Positions 16,993-26,420 are shown, counted from the first letter of the stretch. The stretch: 64,000 nucleotides of DNA from CAYPHY01 sp964410625 (GCA_964410625.1 CAYPHY010000013.1:1-64000); one strand, 5' to 3'. Program-made: numbers and translations. Notes: generated by a model not told the origin, from the sequence alone.

Positions 16993-19502
16993 AATGCTCG
17001 CTGCACGGCCGCCCACGCGTCCAACAAGCCATAGCCAACGACATTGTTAGGGAGTGAGTTATCATCGCTACAAGATAGGGGGGCGTTGGTTGCTTGATCA
17101 TACGGCCGTGCCGTCTCCGCCAGAATTTGTTCGGTACGCTCTATGTCGCCGATGAGGGTGGGGTTGGCCGACCACATCAGGGCGACGGTCCCGGCGACGT
17201 GCGGTGAGGCGTCGGATGTGCCGCTACCTAGACGATAACTGCCGCCCGGCGCGGCCGAGAGAATGTCTACGCCGGGGGCGGCGATGTCGGGCTTGATGCG
17301 GCCGCTGCCGTCGGCGACCACCGGCCCACGACTGCTGAAGCTGGCTACTTGTCCCGATTCATCCACTGCTCCCACGGTCAATACAGCATCATAAATGGCA
17401 ATTGGGTCAAAGACACTGCCACAATCCTCGCCCTCGTTTCCGGCGGCGGCGACGACAAAGAGACCGGCAGCGCGTAAGGCGTTGACTGCCTGGAGCAACG
17501 ATTGGGCGTCGCAGCCTTCGATTGGGGGACAGCCCCAGGAGTTGTTGAGGACGTGGGCGCCGAGGTCAGGGCGGCCGTCGTGCAGTGGGTCGCCGCCTTG
17601 GGGAAAGGGGGCGAGCATGAACTGTAAGCAGTCGAGGTAGAGGGCAGGATTACCCAGGTTGCGGGCGAGGTTGACGCAACCGATCCAGCTGGCGCCAGGG
17701 GCAACGCCGACGCTGCGGCCGAGGGCGACGCCGAGCGTGTGCGTCCCATGTCCGCTAAGGTCGCGGGGCGCGGCCGAGCCATACCAGGGGTCGAACCAGT
17801 TATAGCCATCGCTGCCGGTCTGGCGGCCGCGATAGCTGTCGCTCACTTCGGGATGATTGCCATCTACGCCAGAGTCGGACTGGCCGATGATGATCCCCTC
17901 GCCGGTGTGGCCGAGCGTTTCCCACACCTCCGGCGCGCCGATGGCGACCAGGTTCCAAGGGGGTGAAGTGGGCGCGGGTTGGTTGCCGGAATCGGGCATG
18001 GGCGAGAGGGGCAACGGCCTCAGCACCGGGCTATCGAGGACACGCTCTACCTCCGGCCGCCGCGCCAGCCACCAGCGCAGCAATGGGCCGCCGCGCACTT
18101 CCAGGGCGTTGACCAGGTAGTAGGGGGTGTAGCCAACGTAGAAGCGATCCAGCGTTTGGCGCAGCCCGGCCTGTGTGCGGTCGGCGTGGGTGGTCAGGGT
18201 ATCATAGACCCATTGTCGGCGGGCGGTATCATCGGCGATGGTGGGCGCGGCCGAGATGTCCGCCTGTTCGCGCAAAATGACAAACAGCCGCTCGCCATAA
18301 AACCCCGGTTGGCCGACGGTGAAAAAGAGGACAGCCGCGGCCAACCATAGCACCACAACCAGTCCTGATGCGAGCGTTCCCCCTTGCCAGCGACTTAAGG
18401 GGCGACGCAACCCAATAACCAATGCACCCATACACAATGCCACTATGATGCTTATACCTGCCGCATAAACCGCCCATGTCCCCACATCTCGCGTCCCCAG
18501 GTTGAGGACAAGCATCAACTCATCGGGATCAACCAAAATCATGGGAGCAGCGGCCGCCAACCCAACCAATAAGGAGATTGGAGATTGGAGATGGGCGATT
18601 GCAGAATGCGGAATGCGGAATGCGGATTGTGAATTAGCGATTGATCGTTGACCATTTCCCCCCTGCTCCTCCGCTCCCCTGCTCCTCTGCGCCCCAATCT
18701 CCCAGTACCCAACTCCAACAACCAGCCAGCCCAACGCCCCCAGCACCGGCATCAGGAGTAGTGGTTGGCCGTTGGTCCCGATTCCTGCGCCGAGGGTGAG
18801 CAGCAACGAACCGGCGACGAACCCGGTTATTAGTAAGGTTGACGGCCGTTCCTGCGCTTCCTGATAGAGTGGTGGGAGCAGGTAACGGCCGAGGATAATG
18901 CTGACGACAACACCGAGCAGTAGCCCGGAGAGGAGGTTGAGCAATGTATCGAGCCAGGAGCCGGGCGCGCCCCAGGCCAGCCAACCGGCGATCAGAAATG
19001 GGGCGAATAACAGTGCAGGCCAAATTCGCCCCCCGCGCTCATGCCCACGCCAATTAAGGGCTTGATTGCGTGTAGTAAGTCGGGATATGCCTTGTAGGGT
19101 GGCGATAAAGAAGAGGGTACAGATGATTTGCAACGAGGCGGCCAGTTCGGCGGCCGTATAACCGGCCAGGCGCATGGGGGCCAACACCAGGACGAATAGG
19201 CCGCTTAAGATGAAGGCGACGAAAAGGGGCTGGTCGTCGCGTACCGGCCAGAAGCGTAGCAAGAGTAGCGCGGGCAAAAGCAGCAGGACAGCGTGGACGA
19301 CGGCGACAATCGGCCAGGCCAGCGGCGGCCATGGCTCCCCGGCAATGAGGAAAAACTGCTCCACCAGCCAGACGAGTGGGTGAATGAAGAGCGCCGTGAG
19401 GATAAACCAGAGACTGAGGCCGGATAGGGCCATCCAGCGGCTGGGACGGCCGTTGGTTGTAGTTGTTGTACTTGCGGATGCGTTGGAAGATTGTTCAGCC
19501 AT
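16986..19502 (-). CDS. membrane-fused subtilisin-like serine protease (S8)
   Basis: 838 residues. The N-terminal 400 or so residues are a polytopic membrane region with about ten hydrophobic segments. The C-terminal 330 residues are a subtilase domain with all three catalytic residues: Asp in IGQSDSGVDGNHPEV, His in GHGTHTLGVALG and Ser in GTSDASPHVAGTVALMW; the oxyanion Asn is in AAAGNEGEDCG. The domain probably faces the outside of the membrane. A foldback repeat (18566-18705) is inserted in frame in the membrane part, giving RSRGAEEQGG and LQSPISLLV. Substrate unknown. The terminator hairpin overlaps the stop codon. Confidence 0.82.
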   Translation of the reverse strand: MAEQSSNASASTTTTTNGRPSRWMALSGLSLWFILTALFIHPLVWLVEQFFLIAGEPWPPLAWPIVAVVHAVLLLLPALLLLRFWPVRDDQPLFVAFILSGLFVLVLAPMRLAGYTAAELAASLQIICTLFFIATLQGISRLTTRNQALNWRGHERGGRIWPALLFAPFLIAGWLAWGAPGSWLDTLLNLLSGLLLGVVVSIILGRYLLPPLYQEAQERPSTLLITGFVAGSLLLTLGAGIGTNGQPLLLMPVLGALGWLVVGVGYWEIGAQRSRGAEEQGGNGQRSIANSQSAFRIPHSAIAHLQSPISLLVGLAAAAPMILVDPDELMLVLNLGTRDVGTWAVYAAGISIIVALCMGALVIGLRRPLSRWQGGTLASGLVVVLWLAAAVLFFTVGQPGFYGERLFVILREQADISAAPTIADDTARRQWVYDTLTTHADRTQAGLRQTLDRFYVGYTPYYLVNALEVRGGPLLRWWLARRPEVERVLDSPVLRPLPLSPMPDSGNQPAPTSPPWNLVAIGAPEVWETLGHTGEGIIIGQSDSGVDGNHPEVSDSYRGRQTGSDGYNWFDPWYGSAAPRDLSGHGTHTLGVALGRSVGVAPGASWIGCVNLARNLGNPALYLDCLQFMLAPFPQGGDPLHDGRPDLGAHVLNNSWGCPPIEGCDAQSLLQAVNALRAAGLFVVAAAGNEGEDCGSVFDPIAIYDAVLTVGAVDESGQVASFSSRGPVVADGSGRIKPDIAAPGVDILSAAPGGSYRLGSGTSDASPHVAGTVALMWSANPTLIGDIERTEQILAETARPYDQATNAPLSCSDDNSLPNNVVGYGLLDAWAAVQRALD
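18566..18705. repeat. in-frame repeat insertion inside the S8 gene
   Basis: GGAGATTGGAGATTGG units, GAATGCGGAATGCGG units and complementary CTGCTCCTCCGCTCCCC units occur in one block. The translated insert resembles that of hutH (RSRGAEEQG and LQSPIS). Confidence 0.75.
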
Positions 19503-19550
19503 GTATGGTATGGGTATGGGTGGGTAAGGTATGGATACTAAAAATAGCTG

Positions 19551-20870
19551 CTAATCCGGTGATATGTCCGTCTTCTCTTGGTCGGGATAGGAGAGCAACA
19601 CCTTGTCAATGCGATGACCATCCATGTCCATGACTTCAAAGCGCATCTTCCCCCAGGTGAAGTGGTCTCCGGCCGAGGGGATGCGGCCGAGTTGGTCAAG
19701 CACAAAACCGCCTAAGGTCAAGAAATCCCCTTCATCAGCAAAGGTGTTTACTTGTAGCAACTCTTCAAACTCGCGGATGGGGATCAGCCCGTCGATCAGC
19801 CAGGAGCCATCATCACGCTGCACGGCCATCGGCTCCTCTGGCTCGTACAAATCGGGTACATCGCCGACAATGGCTTCCAGAATATCGTTGATCGTTACCA
19901 GCCCTTCGACGCCCCCATATTCATCAATAATCAATGCCAGGTGCATCCCTGTTTGCTTAAAACGCTCCAACAAGCGGAGGGCCGGTAAGGTTTCGGGAAC
20001 CATCAACGGCCGTTGCAACAACGGCCGCAGTTCCAACGGCTCATCCTGTAACTTTCGCACCAGCAAATCCTTGCCTGAGACCACCCCTAGCACCTCGTCC
20101 AATTCCCCTTCGCAGACGGGAAAGCGGGAGTGGTTGCTGGCGATAATCTCTTGCTCAATAAGCTCTGGCGGGTCGTTGATGTCTAGCCAGACAACGGCCG
20201 TGCGCGGGGTCATCAGTTCATCCACCTGCCGGTCGCCCAGCCGGAAGACGCTCTCGACAATATCGCGCTCCGCCTCCTCGATCATCCCCGCCTGCGCCCC
20301 CTGGGCGACCATTGACTTGATCTCCTCTTCTGTCACCGGTTGCTCCATCGTCGAACGAACGCCGAGCAGCCGGAGGACGGTATTGGTGGAAACGCTCAAA
20401 ACCTTGACGGCCGGGCTGGTCAGTCGTGAGAGGGTGCGCATGGGGGGAGCGATCAACGCGGCAATCCGTTCCGGCTGGAGCAGCCCCAGGCGTTTGGGAA
20501 CGAGTTCGCCAATGACCAGCGAGAAATAGGTGGTGGCCAGCACAACCAGACCAACAGCGAGGGCGTGGCTGTAGGGTCTAAGGAAGGGAACCGCGTTGAA
20601 GAGGGGGACAACATCCTCGGCCAACGCCGCGCCACCAAACGCACCGGTCAAAATACTGATCAGGGTAATGCCGATTTGTACGGTAGAAAGAAAGCGGTCG
20701 GGGTGGGAAGCCAATTCCAGCGCGGCCGCTGCGTTTCCACTACCTTCGTCAGCAAGCTGTTGGAGGCGTGTCTTGCGGGCGGAGATAATCGCAATCTCCG
20801 ACATGGCAAACACACCGTTGAGAATTAACAATAAGAAGATCAGCAGTATTTCTGTGATAAATCCAGGCAT
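19551..20870 (-). CDS. CNNM/CBS-domain membrane protein (HlyC/CorC type)
   Basis: 439 residues with the layout of the UPF0053 family. There is an N-terminal CNNM (DUF21) region of about four membrane segments starting LLILNGVFAMSEIAIISARKT; then a CBS pair, with MTPRTAVVWLDINDPPELI and GMHLALIIDEYGGVEGLVTI as its landmarks; then a C-terminal CorC_HlyC domain. Members are proposed Mg2+/Co2+ transporters or efflux regulators; earlier 'hemolysin' names are historical. The start ATG at 20870 gives a sensible membrane N terminus. Divergent from aconitase across about 256 bases that should hold both promoters. Confidence 0.85.
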   Translation of the reverse strand: MPGFITEILLIFLLLILNGVFAMSEIAIISARKTRLQQLADEGSGNAAAALELASHPDRFLSTVQIGITLISILTGAFGGAALAEDVVPLFNAVPFLRPYSHALAVGLVVLATTYFSLVIGELVPKRLGLLQPERIAALIAPPMRTLSRLTSPAVKVLSVSTNTVLRLLGVRSTMEQPVTEEEIKSMVAQGAQAGMIEEAERDIVESVFRLGDRQVDELMTPRTAVVWLDINDPPELIEQEIIASNHSRFPVCEGELDEVLGVVSGKDLLVRKLQDEPLELRPLLQRPLMVPETLPALRLLERFKQTGMHLALIIDEYGGVEGLVTINDILEAIVGDVPDLYEPEEPMAVQRDDGSWLIDGLIPIREFEELLQVNTFADEGDFLTLGGFVLDQLGRIPSAGDHFTWGKMRFEVMDMDGHRIDKVLLSYPDQEKTDISPD

Positions 20871-21126
20871 TATGGTTTACTCGGCTTTACTTGAATTGAG
20901 AAGGTGCTTCTCCTTGCATAAGTTTTTAGATCATTATAGTTGATTGTTGGCTTTTATGTGGGCTTTTAATGTGTATACTGCGGACAAGATGGAGAAATGT
21001 TCATCAGGTGTGACGGCCGCTTCTACAATTGCGTGAAGCTGCTCCTGTATTCTCATTCCCCAAGCTGATAAATTAGCTATAATACCATTAGACCATAACG
21101 ATTGACTATCCAAAACGAGGTATTGT

Positions 21127-23829
21127 ATGACTGAAAAACTGCATGACCCATTTGGTGCGCGGGCGACACTACCGGGAACAAACACCATCTATTACCGCCT
21201 TGCGGCTTTGTCTGAGATGGCCGATCTGAGCCGTCTCCCCTTTTCGATTAAAGTTTTACTGGAAGCGTTGCTCCGTACCTGTGATGGGTATGAGGTGACA
21301 ACGGAAGATGTGGAGCGGCTGGCGACGTGGAACGCGGCAAAGCCGGTGCGCGTCGAGATGCCTTTTAAGCCGGGGCGGGTGCTCTTGCAAGATTTTACCG
21401 GTGTGCCAGCCATTGTAGATTTGGCAGCGATGCGGGCGGCGATGGCGCGGCTGAATGGTGATCCAAAGAAGATCAACCCTATTGTGCCGGTTGATCTGGT
21501 GATTGACCACTCTGTTCAAGTAGATCGGTTCGGTTCAGCCTATGCACTCTTCTATAATGCCGAGCGTGAATTTGAGCGTAACCGGGAACGGTATGAGTTT
21601 CTGAAGTGGGGGCAGGGCGCGTTTCGCAACTTCAGCGTCGTTCCTCCGGCGACGGGGATTGTTCATCAGGTAAACCTTGAGTATCTGGGTGAAGTGGTGA
21701 TGACCACGGCCGAAGGGGAGGACACGGTCGCCTTCCCCGACAGTTTGGTGGGAACGGACTCGCACACGACGATGATCAATGGCCTGGGCATCCTCGGTTG
21801 GGGTGTGGGCGGCATTGAGGCCGAGGCGGTAATGCTCGGCCAGCCGATCTATATGCTCGCGCCGGAAGTGGTTGGCGTGAAACTGACCGGCAGCTTGCCT
21901 GAAGGATCGACAGCAACCGACCTGGTATTGCGGGTCACGCAGATGTTGCGGGACCACGGTGTGGTGGGCAAGTTTGTCGAGTTCTGCGGCTCCGGGCTGG
22001 ATACGATGAGCCTCGCCGACCGGGCGACGATTGCCAATATGTGTCCTGAGTATGGGGCGACGGTGGGCTACTTCCCGGTGGATGCGGAAACGTTGAACTA
22101 TTTGCGGAAGACGGGCCGTTCGGCCGAACTGGTTGACCTGGTTGAACGGTATACTAGGGAGCAAGGCCTCTTCCGCACAGCGGAAACGCCTGACCCGATT
22201 TTCACCGATCTGCTGGAGCTTGATCTAAGCACGGTCGAACCGAGTCTGGCGGGGCCGAAACGGCCGCAAGACCGCGTGCGCCTGGCCGACATGAAGTCCG
22301 CCTTCTATGAGAGCCTGACCAACCCCGTTGGGCCAAAGGGTTTTGGGCTGGACAAATCAGCTTTGAGGCGCAAGGCCGTCGTCGCTAACTGCAACGACGT
22401 GGAGATCAGTCATGGCGCGGTGGTCATTGCTGCGATTACCAGTTGCACCAACACCTCTAACCCCAGTGTGATGTTGGGTGCGGGTTTGCTGGCAAAGAAG
22501 GCGGTGGAGGCAGGATTAACCGTGCCGCCTTATGTCAAGACCAGTTTGGCCCCTGGCTCGCGGGTTGTGGAAAACTATTTGAAACAGTCCGGCTTGCTCC
22601 CTTATCTGGAGGAACTGGGCTTCTATATCGTTGGCTATGGCTGTACGACCTGTATCGGCAACTCTGGCCCGCTGCCAGAGGAAGTTAGCAAAGCAATTCA
22701 CGAGGGCGATCTGATTGTGGCCTCCGTATTGAGTGGCAACCGCAACTTTGAGGGGCGTATTCACCCGGAGACAAAGAGCAACTATCTCGCTTCGCCGCCG
22801 TTGGTGGTGGCCTATGCGCTGGCTGGTCGCGCCGACCTGGACTTTTACCAGGAGCCAATTGGAACCAACCAGGAAGGACAGCCCATTTATCTGCGCGACA
22901 TCTGGCCGAGCAATGAAGAGATCAGGCAAGCGGTGGACAAATCGGTGACGGCCGAGATGTTTGAACAGGAGTACAGCAGCGTTTATACCGGCAACGAAAC
23001 CTGGAACGCTATCCCGGTGCGTGGCGGCGAATTGTATGAATGGGACCCGAAATCAACTTACATCCAGGAGCCGCCCTTCTTCACCGAACTGACACCGGAG
23101 GTGCAGCCGATTACCAATATCGAGGAGGGGCGGGTGTTGGTGAAGGTAGGGGATTCGGTGACGACGGACCACATTTCGCCCGCCGGATCAATCTCGCGTA
23201 GTAGTATGGCCGCAAAATACCTGACGGAGCATGGCGTGGAACCGCGCGACTTCAACTCCTATGGCTCGCGGCGCGGCAACGACCGGGTGATGACGCGCGG
23301 CACGTTTGCCAATATCCGCTTGCGCAACCAGATGGCCCCTGGAACTGAGGGCGGCTTTACGACCTACTTGCCCACCGGCGAGGTGATGAGTATCTATGAC
23401 GCGGCCGGGCAGTATAAGGAAAGCGGCACGCCACTGGTTGTTTTGGCGGGCAAGGAGTATGGCACGGGTAGCTCGCGTGACTGGGCGGCAAAGGGGCCGT
23501 TCTTGCTCGGTATTCGCCTGGTGATCGCTGAGAGCTATGAGCGTATCCATCGCAGCAATCTGGTTGGTATGGGCATCTTGCCGCTGCAATTCATGCCCGG
23601 CGAAAATGCCCAATCGCTGGACTTGGATGGCACGGAGACCTTCTACACGGTTGATTTGGATGATGGGTTGCAACCGCTGCAAGAGGTGACGGTGCGGGCA
23701 GTGAAGCAGGACGGCCGCGAAATCACTTTCAAGACCACCTGCCGCATTGATACGCCGGTTGAGGTGGACTATTATCGCAATGGTGGTATCCTGCACACCG
23801 TTTTGCGGAACTTTTTGAAGACAGCGTAA
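21127..23829 (+). CDS. acnA: aconitate hydratase A
   Basis: 900 residues, full length for the AcnA/IRP branch. Converts citrate to isocitrate in the TCA cycle using a 4Fe-4S cluster. Cluster ligands are seen as the Cys in SCTNTSNPS (about residue 440) and the two Cys of YGCTTCIGNSGP (about 506-509). The catalytic Ser is within the YGTGSSRDWAAKG block of the swivel domain. The active-site segments DSHTTMINGLGILGWGVGGIE, NVLAK-equivalents and GDSVTTDHISPAG are all present. The gene stands alone, preceded by a divergent promoter region shared with the CNNM gene. Confidence 0.95.
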   Translation: MTEKLHDPFGARATLPGTNTIYYRLAALSEMADLSRLPFSIKVLLEALLRTCDGYEVTTEDVERLATWNAAKPVRVEMPFKPGRVLLQDFTGVPAIVDLAAMRAAMARLNGDPKKINPIVPVDLVIDHSVQVDRFGSAYALFYNAEREFERNRERYEFLKWGQGAFRNFSVVPPATGIVHQVNLEYLGEVVMTTAEGEDTVAFPDSLVGTDSHTTMINGLGILGWGVGGIEAEAVMLGQPIYMLAPEVVGVKLTGSLPEGSTATDLVLRVTQMLRDHGVVGKFVEFCGSGLDTMSLADRATIANMCPEYGATVGYFPVDAETLNYLRKTGRSAELVDLVERYTREQGLFRTAETPDPIFTDLLELDLSTVEPSLAGPKRPQDRVRLADMKSAFYESLTNPVGPKGFGLDKSALRRKAVVANCNDVEISHGAVVIAAITSCTNTSNPSVMLGAGLLAKKAVEAGLTVPPYVKTSLAPGSRVVENYLKQSGLLPYLEELGFYIVGYGCTTCIGNSGPLPEEVSKAIHEGDLIVASVLSGNRNFEGRIHPETKSNYLASPPLVVAYALAGRADLDFYQEPIGTNQEGQPIYLRDIWPSNEEIRQAVDKSVTAEMFEQEYSSVYTGNETWNAIPVRGGELYEWDPKSTYIQEPPFFTELTPEVQPITNIEEGRVLVKVGDSVTTDHISPAGSISRSSMAAKYLTEHGVEPRDFNSYGSRRGNDRVMTRGTFANIRLRNQMAPGTEGGFTTYLPTGEVMSIYDAAGQYKESGTPLVVLAGKEYGTGSSRDWAAKGPFLLGIRLVIAESYERIHRSNLVGMGILPLQFMPGENAQSLDLDGTETFYTVDLDDGLQPLQEVTVRAVKQDGREITFKTTCRIDTPVEVDYYRNGGILHTVLRNFLKTA

Positions 23830-23840
23830 TACAGGCTACG

Positions 23841-23891
23841 GTAGAAACCGGGTTTCTTCAAGCGACGAAGTTGCCGAAACCCGGTTTCTAA
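23841..23891. repeat. GAAACCGGGTTTC foldback
   Basis: AGAAACCGGGTTTCTTC and GAAACCCGGTTTCTA, each nearly self-complementary, flank a short loop between acnA and the propeller lipoprotein. Same family as 6072, 34419 and 61820. Confidence 0.7.
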
Positions 23892-23922
23892 AGTCTAAAG
23901 TGTCTCGGATTTTTGGGAAAGT

Positions 23923-25092
23923 ATGATTAGTAAGAAGCGAATAGGTTTAAGTTGGCTGGCGATGCTTGCTCTGGTTACGGTGTTGATTGCTTGTAATCAG
24001 AACCCGCCCGCGCCAGAGGGGATTGACAACGGCACGGCCGCCGGGGTGACGATGGAGCATGCCAACCCGCAACGTACCGGCGTCTATCAGACGGAGGCGT
24101 TGGAGGAGTATGAGTCCATCCTGTGGAAGTTTGAGGCGGCCGAATGGGTCTTTGGCACACCGGCTGTGGTCAATGGGACGGTGTACTTCACCAGCTATGA
24201 CGGCAATGTGTATGCGGCCGATGCAGCGACAGGTGAGGAGCAGTGGCGTTTCACCACCGGCTCGTCGGTGCTGGTTGCTCCGGCGGTGGCTGGTGGGCTG
24301 GTCTTTGTCGGCAGCATGGATGGCAACATCTATGGCATTGACGCCGAAACCGGCGCGGAAAGCTGGCGTTATGAGGCGTTGGGAGGCTTTTCCGGCTCCC
24401 CGGCTGTGGTTAATGAGACGGTTTATATTGGCAGTGACAATGGCTTGCTGTTTGCACTGAATACAGCGACGGGTGAGGAGCGCTGGCAGTATGATACCGG
24501 TTCGACAATCCCCTTCTCCCCGGCCGTTGCCGATGGGCTGGTCTTCATTCCGGCGGGAAATGGGGTGTTGCATGTGGTGGACGCGGCCAATGGGGAGGAG
24601 ACGTGGCGCTTTGACCCCAACGAAAATTCGGCGACGGCTTATTCAACGACGGCCGCGCCGCTGATTGCCAATGGAACTGTCTACTTTATGACCAGCAACG
24701 CCCTTTTTGAGGGCATTTTGCACGCAGTGGATATTGCTTCCCAGGCCAAGCAGTGGGAATTTAAGACGCCGGTTGAGAATTTCTCCCCTCCGGCGTTTGA
24801 CAATGATACGCTTTATTGGGGCAGTCTGGATGGGTTGCTTTATGCGGTGGACGCGGGAACGGGCGAACAGCGTTGGACCTTCCCCACACAGGCGATCATC
24901 TTCTCCGCCCCGGCGATTGCCGAAGGGATTGTTTACTTTGGCAGCAGCGATATGAATCTCTATGCGGTGGACGGCCGCACCGGGCAACAACGTTGGCACT
25001 TCCGCTCGACGGCCGCTGTTTCCTCTCCTGCCATTGCCGATGGTGTTGTTTATGTCGGTGATCAGGCGGGGGCGTTGTATGCGTTGAATTAA
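23923..25092 (+). CDS. PQQ-type beta-propeller lipoprotein
   Basis: 389 residues. The lipobox LIAC puts the lipidated Cys near residue 24. The rest consists of about seven repeats of the form G-x-[VL]-Y-A-[VL]-D-x-x-T-G-x-x-x-W-x-[FY], for example NVYAADAATGEEQWRF and LLFALNTATGEERWQY. This is the PQQ-like (pyrrolo-quinoline quinone) propeller type; no PQQ-ligand set is evident and the protein is more like BamB or other structural propellers. It is anchored on the outer face of the cytoplasmic membrane, with unknown role. A GGGAAAG stretch precedes the ATG. Confidence 0.85.
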   Translation: MISKKRIGLSWLAMLALVTVLIACNQNPPAPEGIDNGTAAGVTMEHANPQRTGVYQTEALEEYESILWKFEAAEWVFGTPAVVNGTVYFTSYDGNVYAADAATGEEQWRFTTGSSVLVAPAVAGGLVFVGSMDGNIYGIDAETGAESWRYEALGGFSGSPAVVNETVYIGSDNGLLFALNTATGEERWQYDTGSTIPFSPAVADGLVFIPAGNGVLHVVDAANGEETWRFDPNENSATAYSTTAAPLIANGTVYFMTSNALFEGILHAVDIASQAKQWEFKTPVENFSPPAFDNDTLYWGSLDGLLYAVDAGTGEQRWTFPTQAIIFSAPAIAEGIVYFGSSDMNLYAVDGRTGQQRWHFRSTAAVSSPAIADGVVYVGDQAGALYALN

Positions 25093-25094
25093 GA

Positions 25095-25176
25095 AGAGAG
25101 TGGGAGACTGAGAGACGAGGAGACTGAGAGACTGGGAGATTATCTATTAATCTCTTTGTCTATCACTCTCCGCTTA
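25095..25176. repeat. GAGAC-family repeat after the propeller gene
   Basis: GGGAGACTGAGAGACG units followed by TAATCTCTTTGTC and CACTCTCC form an imperfect foldback a few bases after the propeller stop codon. Confidence 0.65.
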
Positions 25177-25203
25177 TTAGACAGTTTCAAAAGTTTTAAC
25201 AAT

Positions 25204-25449
25204 TGTCATGCTGAACGGAGTGAAGCATCCCTCTTGAGTGTGTTGACTAGCGACTCGGCAGGGATTCCTCGCTCCACTCGGAATGATGGGTAAATTACTT
25301 CTGCCTTAATACATTGTTTCAAAAGTAACCCAACTGTCATTCCGAGCGGAGTCTTCGGAGCGAGGAATCCCCAGCAATTCACTGGTCAACACAGTCGCCA
25401 GGGATTCCTCGCTCCGCTCGGAATGACGGGTAAATTACTTCTGGCTTAA
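25204..25449. repeat. TCGCTCCGCTCGGAATGA tandem element
   Basis: About 245 bases in the 373-base gene-free space. The block CAGGGATTCCTCGCTCC ... GGTAAATTACTTCTG occurs twice in direct orientation (about 25258-25310 and 25399-25449) with only a few base changes; between them is an inverted version (TGTCATTCCGAGCGGAGTC). A single related copy is at 28937-28992. Looks like a small repeat of the REP/MITE kind. Confidence 0.7.
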
Positions 25450-25465
25450 TAGGAGTTGTAGGGCG

Positions 25466-25642
25466 ATGAACCATCAAGATAAAGAACCGGAAATTTTGGC
25501 TGAAACGGACAATTATACAGTTTGGCGGAGTGAGGAAGAGGAGGACATGATCTATCATCTGGAATTGGGTGGTGGTCTGACGCTCCATTTTTTGTCGGAT
25601 GAGTGGGACGAATTCGTGTCGCTGATGCGCAGCGCGACCTGA
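25466..25642 (+). CDS. 58-residue acidic conserved-type protein
   Basis: Short open frame of 58 residues, MNHQDKEPEILAETDNYTVW at the start and SDEWDEFVSLMRSAT at the end, with 9 Glu in the first 26 residues. An AGGAG sits ten bases before the ATG. It has good coding character: balanced composition, no low complexity beyond the acidic run, and it ends 43 bases before radC on the same strand. The pattern ETDNYTVWRSEEEEDMIYHLELGGGLTLH resembles small uncharacterised proteins I associate with Chloroflexi and Cyanobacteria. Function unknown. Probably co-transcribed with radC. Confidence 0.65.
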   Translation: MNHQDKEPEILAETDNYTVWRSEEEEDMIYHLELGGGLTLHFLSDEWDEFVSLMRSAT

Positions 25643-25685
25643 GTTTGCTATGGTAGAGTGAGGGTTTTATGGGGGGTGTTGTGCC

Positions 25686-26420
25686 ATGTCGCTGAATTCA
25701 CCGAAGCGGCGTCCAGAGGTTGAATATGTGCCGATGATCCGCGATTTGGCGCAGGGGGATCGGCCGCGCGAACGGCTGATCATGGTCGGGCCACAGGCGG
25801 TTTCGACGGCCGAACTGCTGGCGATCATTTTGCGTACCGGACTGCGCGGCGAAAATGTGTTGCGGTTGGCGGAACGGTTGTTGAGCGAATTTGGCAGCCT
25901 GCCAGGGTTGGCCCGCGCCTCGGTGAAGGAGCTGATGCGGGTCAATGGGGTGGGGGAGGTGAAGGCGATTGAGATTAAGGCGGCGTTGGAACTCGGCCGT
26001 CGCCTGATCGCCAACTCGCCACAGGAACGGCCGCGCGTCAGCACTCCTGTGGATGCCGCCAACTTGCTGATGTCGGAGATGATGTTCCTGGAGCAAGAGC
26101 ATTTGCGGACGATCCTGCTCGACACGCGCAACCGCGTTTTGCAAGTGCCGACGGTCTATATCGGCAGCCTCAATACCTCGGTGGTACGCATTGGGGAACT
26201 CTTTCGGGCGGCGATTCGTGAAAACGCGGCGGCGATGATTGTCGCCCACAACCATCCCTCTGGCGACCCCGCGCCCTCCCCGGAAGATATTGAAGTGACG
26301 CGCCAGTTGGTAGAGGCGGGCAAGCTGCTCAATATTGATGTGCTGGACCATATTGTGATCGGCCGCCAGCGGTATGTTTCGTTAAAAGAACGCGGTCTGG
26401 GCTTTGATGTCCGGTCGTAG
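25686..26420 (+). CDS. radC: RadC/JAB-domain protein
   Basis: 244 residues. The N-terminal helix-hairpin-helix-like part (ELLAIILRTGLRGENVL ... MRVNGVGEVKAIEIKAALELG) is followed by the MPN/JAB metalloprotease-like domain with the metal-binding pattern VAHNHPSGDPAPSPEDIEVT and the family hallmark LDHIVIG near the C terminus. Named for a radiation-sensitive locus, but the DNA-repair role is disputed for this family. Full length. A G-rich stretch (GGGGGGTG) lies ten bases upstream of the ATG. Confidence 0.9.
   Translation: MSLNSPKRRPEVEYVPMIRDLAQGDRPRERLIMVGPQAVSTAELLAIILRTGLRGENVLRLAERLLSEFGSLPGLARASVKELMRVNGVGEVKAIEIKAALELGRRLIANSPQERPRVSTPVDAANLLMSEMMFLEQEHLRTILLDTRNRVLQVPTVYIGSLNTSVVRIGELFRAAIRENAAAMIVAHNHPSGDPAPSPEDIEVTRQLVEAGKLLNIDVLDHIVIGRQRYVSLKERGLGFDVRS

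Noticed and set aside
19624..20529. 301-residue Ser-rich plus-strand frame
   Set aside because: Antisense shadow of the CNNM/CBS gene; Ser/Arg-rich low complexity.
23923..25092. PQQ-dependent dehydrogenase
   Set aside because: Only propeller repeats are visible; no PQQ-ligand cysteine pair or heme motif, and the protein is short and a lipoprotein.
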